NCBI GenBank assembly: GCA_009801015.1
Contig: VHZZ01000173.1
Coordinates: forward strand, 35,461 to 62,357
DNA: 26,897 nt
Direction: 5' to 3'
Origin: Silene noctiflora
Taxonomy: Eukaryota; Streptophyta; Magnoliopsida; Caryophyllales; Caryophyllaceae
Part shown: one piece after another, positions 9,013 to 18,000 of the stretch
Layout of the letters: each line of letters starts with the position of its first letter
Position numbering within the stretch: position 1 is the stretch's first letter
Program-made: the position numbers and the translations under genes
The notes under the pieces: model-generated
Database searches by the model: none
The model's input: only the letters and a program-made list of their open reading frames with translations
What the model was told of the DNA's origin: nothing

Positions 9013-12000
9013 ATGATGGAAGCCTGCAACGGCGGAGGCGGTGGCGGAGGCGGTGGTGGTGGCGGAGGGGAAGATTGTTGTGTGAAAGTAGCTGTTCATG
9101 TTAGACCATTGATTGGTGATGAGAAGCTTCAAGGTTGTAAAGACTGTGTTTCTGTTGTTACTGCTAAACCTCAGGTAATTTCTTTGCATTAATGTCGAAT
9201 TTCTAACAATTAATTAAGTAAATTATATTTTTATTTTTAATTTTTTTAAATTTTGTGAATGTTGGGTTATAGTATGTTGATGGGTTAGTGTGATCTAGAT
9301 CTTACAGTTGAGTTGCTGAATTTGAGTTTTTATTATTATTTTTTTAATTTTATTTTTTGGTGGGGGTTGGTGGTTGACAGGTTGAGCTAGTCAATTATGT
9401 TTAATTAGATGAGTTATGGATCTGATTGGAAACCTAATTAATTAGTGTAACATGGGTTTGTAAGCCCGCGTACACGCGACTTTTATCTGACTATTTGCGA
9501 GAGCTATTGAGGCACTAGGGTAATAACTAATATTCTTGTTGTTGTTCATGGTTTTGTGTTGAATTGTCACTAAGGTTATAATGGAATTATTGGAAAATAT
9601 GAATTTTCTGAAAAGTATCCGCCTTTAATATTGGTGTAAATCAATGTCAAGAAAATTTGATGTGGTTTAAGGATGATTAAGTTTAATTGCTGATTATGTA
9701 CAATAATAGTAGTAGTAAGTTGATGCATTTTTGGGTAAAAAGCCAAGATTTTTTCTAGGTTGAGAACTAATTAAAGTAATGACGGTTTTGATTTGCTACT
9801 TGATCATGTTCAAAGATAATGAAGTGTGAAAACTTTGATGTGATTATTGTGATTTCTTGCATGTGGGCTTGACCAAACACATTGTCGTTGTTAGTTACGC
9901 ACATGAGATGTTATATGTCAGCTGAATGTTATTTCATTCGCAGTATTAAGTGAGAAAACGATGAAAGTGTCGAAACTTTGGAGGCAGTAACTGTAAATTT
10001 TAGACACCGGAGATATAATTTCTAAGTATGAGCCTGGATTTTCCTTTCCTTTTTCTTAATTCAATTAAAGGGTGGAAATTTGCATAGTACTAAGTATCGA
10101 GAGAAGGTTAGGCCGGCACCCACATGATCAAGAGTGTAAGTGGAAATGCAATGAACTGATTTGATCGTCCCAACAAGGTAAATGTACCAAATGCACATGA
10201 ATGGAGGGAATATTATTTTGGGTGCTCCATACTCATTGATGTGGGTGTTCTAAATATGCTCGAAGACAACACATGTGAATGGTTTTTGTGCCTAACTAGG
10301 TCCTATGCTCTCAACTTTACAGATGAAGTGCGGTAGGTTTTGAGTCAGTATACATGATGTAGTTATTGGACTTATTGATTGTATCGACTTTATGCCTGTT
10401 TAAGCTATGTGGTGTTTTTTACATGCAACACGCAATGAGATTCTCTATTGTCTATTCCTACTTTGTAGAATCGGATGTTAGCATAACTCGTCCAGACACC
10501 ACATGTTTATGTTATCTAGATATGAAATGCAGAGTTAGGCAGATACAAGGATGATAATTGTTAGTTTATGCCTTTTGTGTCTTCTATGCAGGTACAAATC
10601 GGTACACATTCCTTCACTTTTGATCATGTCTATGGGAGTACTAGCTCTCCGTCATCTTCTATGTTCAAGGAGTGTGTTGCTCCACTTGTTGATGGTTTAT
10701 TTCAAGGTTACAATGCAACTGTTCTTGCCTATGGCCAGGTATGTTCTCTTTAATGTGTGACATTGAAGCAATAAGCATTCCCATGATGCTGCTTTGACCC
10801 AAGTGTTTTCAACATGAGATGCTCAAACATGTATCATGTTGCAGACAGGGTCTGGTAAAACTTACACGATGGGTACAGCGTTAAAAGAGGAGGGTGGACA
10901 TTCAGGCATAATTCCACAAGCTATGAATGCATTATTCAGCAAGATCCAAAAGTTGAAGAATGAAACCGAATTCCAACTCCATGTTTCATTCATCGAGGTT
11001 GGCTCTATTTATCAACTTATATCTACTCCCACTTATTTGATAGTTTACCTCATCCAGAAAGTTATCTAGTCCCACTTAATTGATAGTTGACCTCATCCAG
11101 AAAGTTTCCTGCACCGCCTTTATGTACCCCTTTCCTCCGCCACCACTTTTTTGAGTGTTCAATTGTTTTTATGTTACTTGAGTAATTCAAAGTGCGTTTT
11201 TTTTTTTTTTTCCCCGTTATTTCCTTTGAAGCCAAAGACTTGGATTGCAGTATTTGGAGGGAAAGGGAAGGGACGGATATGGAAGGAAGTATTCTCTTTG
11301 TTTCGTTAGCAAAATAGGTGCACCGTGCACAAGGATTTAGGGGTAAAAATGGATCCCTCCATTTCTCTTCGACATGGTAAATTGACCCCCCTCTCCCCTC
11401 CCTCCCCTCCTTCCCTCTATAATCCATTTCCCTCTTTGGCTTTTGGAGTATGATTGAATGAACCGGCAGCTGTGAATGCAATTCTGGCCACAATTTTGTC
11501 GTGAGTGATCTGGAAATAGTCTCTCTTTGTTTTATACACCATGGTAAGGTTCCGAACATCCTGTACCTCTTATACCCCTCATAGGCAGGAGCCTTTGAGA
11601 TCCTGAGTAATACTGTTGTTATTTTGATTTGCCGCTCTATATTTTCATGAGGTACAAGAATAAAGGTTGGTATATCTGTGTGACTGTGTCTTTCTGTTTA
11701 ATCATTTCCTAAATTAATGGTGCTACTGCATGCAAATATTTCTGATTCCTGATAAATCTGATAAGGCCAGTTTCTCACTAAAATGTACTCCGTATTTGTG
11801 TAAGGTTATTCTATTCACCAACCCTGTCTCATGTAGTCATGTCTAATATCTGAGTTCATCAGACTGAATTTATGTGTGAGATTGTATGAAGCGGTTTATA
11901 TGCCGTGCACTCGTGCTTGATTGTCCAAAGCTGTACTAGATAAAATTTATAACCAGCAAAGTGTGACATTTGTAGATTCATAAAGAGGAAGTACGAGATC

Positions 12001-15000
12001 TACTGGATTCCTCCCTGTCGACAAAATCAGATGCTGCTAATACGGCCAAGGTGAATACTCCGGGAAGACCACCGATACAAATACGGGAATCATCCAGCGG
12101 TGTGATTACACTAGCTGGATCTACTGAAGTAGAAGTGAGATCATTAAAAGAAATGTCATCTTGTCTTGAGCAAGGATCACTGAGCAGGGCAACGGGGAGT
12201 ACAAATATGAACAATCAATCGAGGTACACTGTGTTTATAAAATGTGTTGAGACTTGAGATCCTCGAGTTTATTTTTGGTAGAGTTTGTGTAGTTTACCAT
12301 AAATGTAATGGTAAACGAATGATAGATGGTGATTATTAGTGTATAAAATATTTAAAACACAAAAATGTAAAAAATGATTTGAATACCATATTTAGAAAAC
12401 TTTACCTTGTAAAATTATCTTACAACTCTAGAGGATCTGAATACTTATAGAGTACATAGTGTGCTACTCTTCCGAGGTTATAATGAAACGTTTGTCTGCC
12501 TCATTTTTAATCTGCGTTTGTAAACCCATGTTTATTTAGTTTTTGTTTTTAACTCAGAAACTTACAGCTCAACCCTTAAAGCACGAAATCTCTTGCCTCA
12601 CCCTACCATAGGACAGTCTTACAAAGTTTTTCCTCTGGATATGATTTTTCTTTTTGCTACAATGGTAGGGAAATGTTGCTGCCTTTTTAGTTGATCTATT
12701 TAATGAATGACCTCGGAAACAGCCTCTTTGTGTTGCTAACACAAGAGTAAGGCTGCGTACATCCGACCCCCCCTTACCCCGCAATTTGCGGGAGCCATTG
12801 AGGCACTGGGGTAATGTTGTTGTTGTTGTATTTAATGAATGACCTATCATGATCGTCTTTCTTAATCACTCAACAGTTGTCTGTAACTTTCGGTCTCTTC
12901 TTGTTGCAGTACACAGCTGCTTCATGGTTAATTTTTGTTATAACTGGCATTGGTAACTTCATATTCCTAACATATTTTTATATGCAGTCGCTCACATGCC
13001 ATATTCACCATAACGCTAGAGCAAATGCGCAAGATTAATCATGCAATTTCTGAAGATAGCAATCTCAATGGAAGTATGAATGAAGAATACCTATCTGCCA
13101 AATTGCATTTAGTAGATCTAGCCGGGTCTGAGCGTGCCAAAAGGACAGGTTCTGATGGGATGCGTTTTAAAGAAGGTAGGTGAACAGATAATTAGTGTGC
13201 TGTTCTTCTCTAGTCCTTTTGACAGAAGCATGAAGATAGCCATATTTTTTTATGGGCAGGAGTTCACATTAACAAAGGTCTTCTTGCTTTGGGAAATGTC
13301 ATTAGCGCACTTGGTGATGAGAAAAAGCGGAAAGAAGGTTTACATGTTCCTTACAGAGATAGTAAATTGACTCGATTATTGCAGGTGCGACATCTATTTT
13401 ACTTTTAGCTATTAAGTTCTTTCTTATTGTGCCATTACTTATTTGTTTTCAAAATTTAATCAAACGTGATGTGCATTGAGAATTGAGATAATGAGATCGT
13501 TCTGAATGCCTGAGATAAAATTAAGCTCCCATGTCATTTGTTTAAATTACTCGTATGGCAATTTGGCATTGTAAGATGTCTTGATGAATCCTCTCACGTG
13601 TCTTGATGTAATTTTTTAAACTCTTAAAAGTACTTTGAAGATTAAAAACAGTGGTTCGGATAAAGAATATAATCTCTGTAAGTTTTTGAAAAGCAACAAT
13701 CATGCAGTCGGTGAAGGCTGCAGACAAATTTAACTTCTCTGTGAAGAGAGTGGGCCATACTGATCACATGAAATTAAAACTTATTCAGATTAGGGTAGAA
13801 AAATGACAATGAAAAGCATAATTGCTATGCAATTAAATTATATTTTGTCTGATTTCATGTATTGTTCCAGGATTCCCTTGGTGGCAACAGCAGGACTGTT
13901 ATGATAGGTAATTGACCATCTCAATGCATTATCATTATTTTTGAGAAAATGCGGTGACTAAGGCTTGTTCGAGTAGATGTAGTGCAAACTGAAGGGCATG
14001 TTTCTTTTGGACGTCTTGATTGTTTCCAGATAGCTTAGTGCTGAACATATTAGCTTATGAATGCTTTTATGATCTCCTTATACATCTGCGGATTTTTTTG
14101 TCTATTCTATGATACAACTTAATTGGATTCTTCGTTTTATGATGGAGCGTATCATTGTCTTGCATACGCTGCTTCTGAGTCACTTCTTCTTTACCTGCTG
14201 CTTATGAAACTAAAGCTTTTCCATCAAATCACATAATTAGCAAACTCCATTCTGCTTGTTTGTTGTATCCATTTTGTTGTTCTTATGGACTCTTGTGAAC
14301 CGTGTTCAACGACCACTCAAATTGCAACCTCTTTTCTCAGCATGCATCAGTCCGGCAGACATTAATGCCGAGGAAACACTAAACACGCTCAAGTATGCAA
14401 ATCGTGCTCGTAATATCCAAAATAAACCAGTGGTAGGTGTTATTTTACTTTTGTATCTGACCTTTAATTTCAGGCTTTAAGCCTCGTCAAATTATCCTAA
14501 TGAAGGGTTCACTTTGTTATTGGTGTAGGTCAATAGAGATCCAGTATCCAGTGAAATGATAAAAATGCGACAGCAGCTTGAATATTTGCAAGCTGAACTT
14601 GGTGCTCGAGGTGGAGGGATCTCATCAGATGAAGTGCAGGTATTGCTATGCAGACCTGGAATGTTTATGACAAATCTATTAAACTAAAAATAAACTTTGC
14701 TACTACTCTGCAAATCATGGTTAAAATCTCGGAGGATACGTCTCATATCATCCGAGATGTATAAGTATCGAGGCCGCCGATATGAGATATCCCGAGATGC
14801 ATTGAGGAAATTAAAAAAAAGAAAAAAATCGGCCAACATGAGTTACATCACCGATTTTTAACTTGTATGACCAACTCACTCTGATATGGTCTGTGGAGAA
14901 CCCGAGCTGACTGAGTTATAACTTGTAAGGGCCAAACTTTGTAACGAAAAGCTTTAAAAATTGTATAATATCGGTCAAATGAGTCATTCTAAATAGATTT

Positions 15001-18000
15001 AGTCTTAAGTTTATATGAAATAGACAATAGACGGTAAAATATCTGCAAAAAAATTTAAAATAAATATCGTCGCGATAACCGCAACTCAACAACCAAGTCG
15101 AGTACGATTGCGCGACACCATTACGCGACTGATACAACGATTTTAAACCATGCTGCAAATAAGCAACAGCTTTCTGACATGATATTATTGCAGTCTTTAA
15201 AGGAAAGGATTGCTTGGCTTGAATCTAATAACGAGGATCTTCGCCAAGAGCTTTATAAGTATCGCAATGGATGTTCTGCTGTTGATCAGGTGGACACCTT
15301 TGGTGAGGTTGGTGATAACTAAATTTCGCTGTTTCTATAAATTCTGCCATGCAGATTCTTTTGCAACACAACCTTTTTTTCCTTAACATGCCTCTCTTAG
15401 ATAAACTTGAACAGTTGAACATGTCTGACTGCCAGGTAGGAGAAATCTGTGCTGTGAAAAATGAAGGGCACAAAAGGCGCCAAAGTATGGACTCGTCTGA
15501 TTACCCTATGGGTGAAATTATGATGGGTATGGATTCTTTTACTGTAGGATATCTAACTTTTGTTAAAAGAGTGTCTTCAGTTACACTTACAATAAGGACA
15601 AAACTGGTGCTCTAGTACTAAAAAAATGCGCTTGCTAAGAACTTGAGTCGTGATTGGGATTTTTTAGATTAAAAGCATCATTGCATGCTTTAAGTCTTGT
15701 ACGAGATAGTCTCATATGTGTGACCTATGCAAGTACTTAGATATTCCTCATTTAATTATATGGTTAATATGCTGGCCTCAGTGCCTCGCGTGTAATATCA
15801 TCTCATAAAAGTTTTTGTGCATTATGTTGGATGCACAGAGTCTTTGTCCAATCTGCTTTATGAATGAGGACCAACGAGAAGTAATTGTGATTGTTGAATG
15901 AACCATCTCAACCAAAACCTTAAGGTGATGGTTGAGGTCCAATCAATATTTAATATCCTAATAGCGATAAACCTGCAAATTTTGATAGGTGATCCAAAGG
16001 AGATAGACGAAGAAGCTTCCAAGGAATGGGAGCACAAGGTTCTTCAGAATACTATGGACAAAGAACTAAATGAGTTAAATAGACGTCTGCAGCAGAAAGA
16101 GGTATACTGCTTTCTATGGATCTTTGTGTCATACAGTAGTCCATCTATTCTCACCGGATAGTCTGGCACGTGTAAAGCTACTACTATATATTTCTTTAAC
16201 ACCTTCTTTATATTTCAAGTGATGAGCGGCCCTCTTGGGTAGGAGAACATACTTTGCCGATTGAATTTTGTGGGGTGTTAAGTTTTTTTTCCTTCCATTG
16301 GCAGTCTGAAATGAGGCTATTTGGAGAAGTTGATACTGAGACGCTTAAACAACACTTTGGAAAGAAAATCTTGGAGCTTGAGGATGAGAAAAGAACTGTC
16401 CAGGTTCAGTTGATTTCCTGATAACGTTTTACTTCTCCGCAACCTGTTCTCTATAGTGGACGAGCTCATGGTAACAATGCTCTTTTGGGATGAATTTTAC
16501 AGAAAGAGCGCGACCATCTTTTGGCTGAGGTTGAAAATCTTTCCACGCCGTCTGATGGACAAACACCGAAATTGCATGATCTCCATTCCCAGAAATTGAA
16601 GGCACTTGAAGCACAGGTAATTGAGCTTTGCAAATTTGGTTGGTCTCACAGTGTGTAAGTAAGAGGCAGGGAGATTTTTTTTAGTCACTTAAGAAACTGT
16701 TCCCTGACTGTTCCACACAATGTACATTTTCAGATTCTTGATCTCAAAAAGAAACAAGAGAACCAGGTTCATTTGTTAAAACAAAAACAAAAAAGTGAAG
16801 CAGCAGCAAAACGCTTGCAAGAGGAAATTCTGTTCATGAAAGCGCAGAAGGTGAAATTGGATCTCACTCCACTCAACTCAATCTTGGTTCTACATGTATC
16901 AGATATTAATTTTGCTGATCTTCCTTTATGAAATTAGGTTCAATTGCAAAATAAAATTAAGCAAGAAGCAGAACAGTTTCGACTGTGGAAAGCCTCCAGA
17001 GAGAAGGAGCTTTTACAGGTAACATGCCTTTCCTCTTGTTGTCATAAGTGTGCTATTTCTCTCAACTGTATGTCATGTTTTCCATCATATTAATATGCAT
17101 TCTAGAAACTAATTAATTTTTGTCATGTACTGCTGCTTGTTGCCTTTCTCCTCCCCGTTTTCTGTTGCCAGATCTGTCAAAATCATCAACATATATTTGT
17201 TTCGCTACTTGGGATACGTTGTGGGGGGTAGAGGAGGCCTAACTAAATATGTCAAAGTTTGATATGGAGCAACATTCGTCCACTTGCGGCTGATGAGCTA
17301 TAGCTATCGATAGAGACGATTGTGTACAGTTTATTTTTTATTTATCATTCGTCTGTGCGTAATTTTCCTTTTTGAATTTCAATTGGTACTAGCACTACTA
17401 AGGCTTAATTGTGTTTTTCTGTTTGATGTTTCTTGTTGAGGAAAATAACAGTGAGCTTTTTCCTTTTGTCCTATTACCTAACTATTCACCTCTAAACAGT
17501 TAAAGAAGGAAGGCCGAAGGAACGAATATGAACGACATAAGCTACAAGCTCTAAATCAGCGCCAAAAATTGGTGAGGCTTTCTGCCGTTTCTGTGTGTAT
17601 TTCCAATATTCACCACCCATCTCACTTGACACTGAGTTAATCCTCAAGAATTGAAGGTTTCTCTGCACATATCATCACCAAGGGTGAACTATGATCTTGA
17701 TTTTCATTTAGCTATTTGCCAGCTTTTCTGTGGCATACCGGGTCTCATCAACTACTCTTCTGCAAAGTTTCTGCTTATTACTATATTTGATATGATGAGA
17801 TGCTTACATTAGCTTACTAGTGGTCATAAGAACAAAACAAACTACCTTCGACTTAATTTGACCATGGTATGGTATATATGTAATTCCCTCAGGTTCTTCA
17901 ACGAAAAACGGAAGAGGCTGCCATGGCAACCAAGAGATTAAAGGAATTGTTGGAAGCTCGTAAATCATCAACACGCGATAACTCGGGTATGGAAACTAAA

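Larger units (their letters stand above)
9013..14432 (+). other. KIN4A: Kinesin motor-domain-encoding exons 1-8
   Basis: Motor start [10 protein letters not shown] follows the glycine tract. The P-loop GQTGSGKT is at residues 102-109 and is cut by the phase-0 intron 2 between GQ and TGSGKT. Switch I (NNQSSRSH, about residues 233-240) is split by intron 4. Switch II DLAGSE is at residues 280-285, followed by [32 protein letters not shown] and the closing [13 protein letters not shown] are all intact. All nucleotide-binding residues expected of an active kinesin are visible, so the motor should be functional. The neck begins at [13 protein letters not shown]. Confidence 0.93.

Noticed and set aside
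11062-11559. 165-codon minus-strand open frame
   Set aside because: It lies in KIN-4A intron 3 across low-complexity purine/pyrimidine tracts, a poly(T) run (lysine run) and a tandem duplication. No domain is recognisable.
12569-12850. 93-codon minus-strand open frame
   Set aside because: It crosses the SINE and intron sequence antisense to KIN-4A. It is a shadow of repeat sequence.
15400-15401. Acceptor at CTCTTAG for KIN-4A exon 11
   Set aside because: The sequence looks good, but reading on from the phase-0 exon 10 end meets TGA within six codons.
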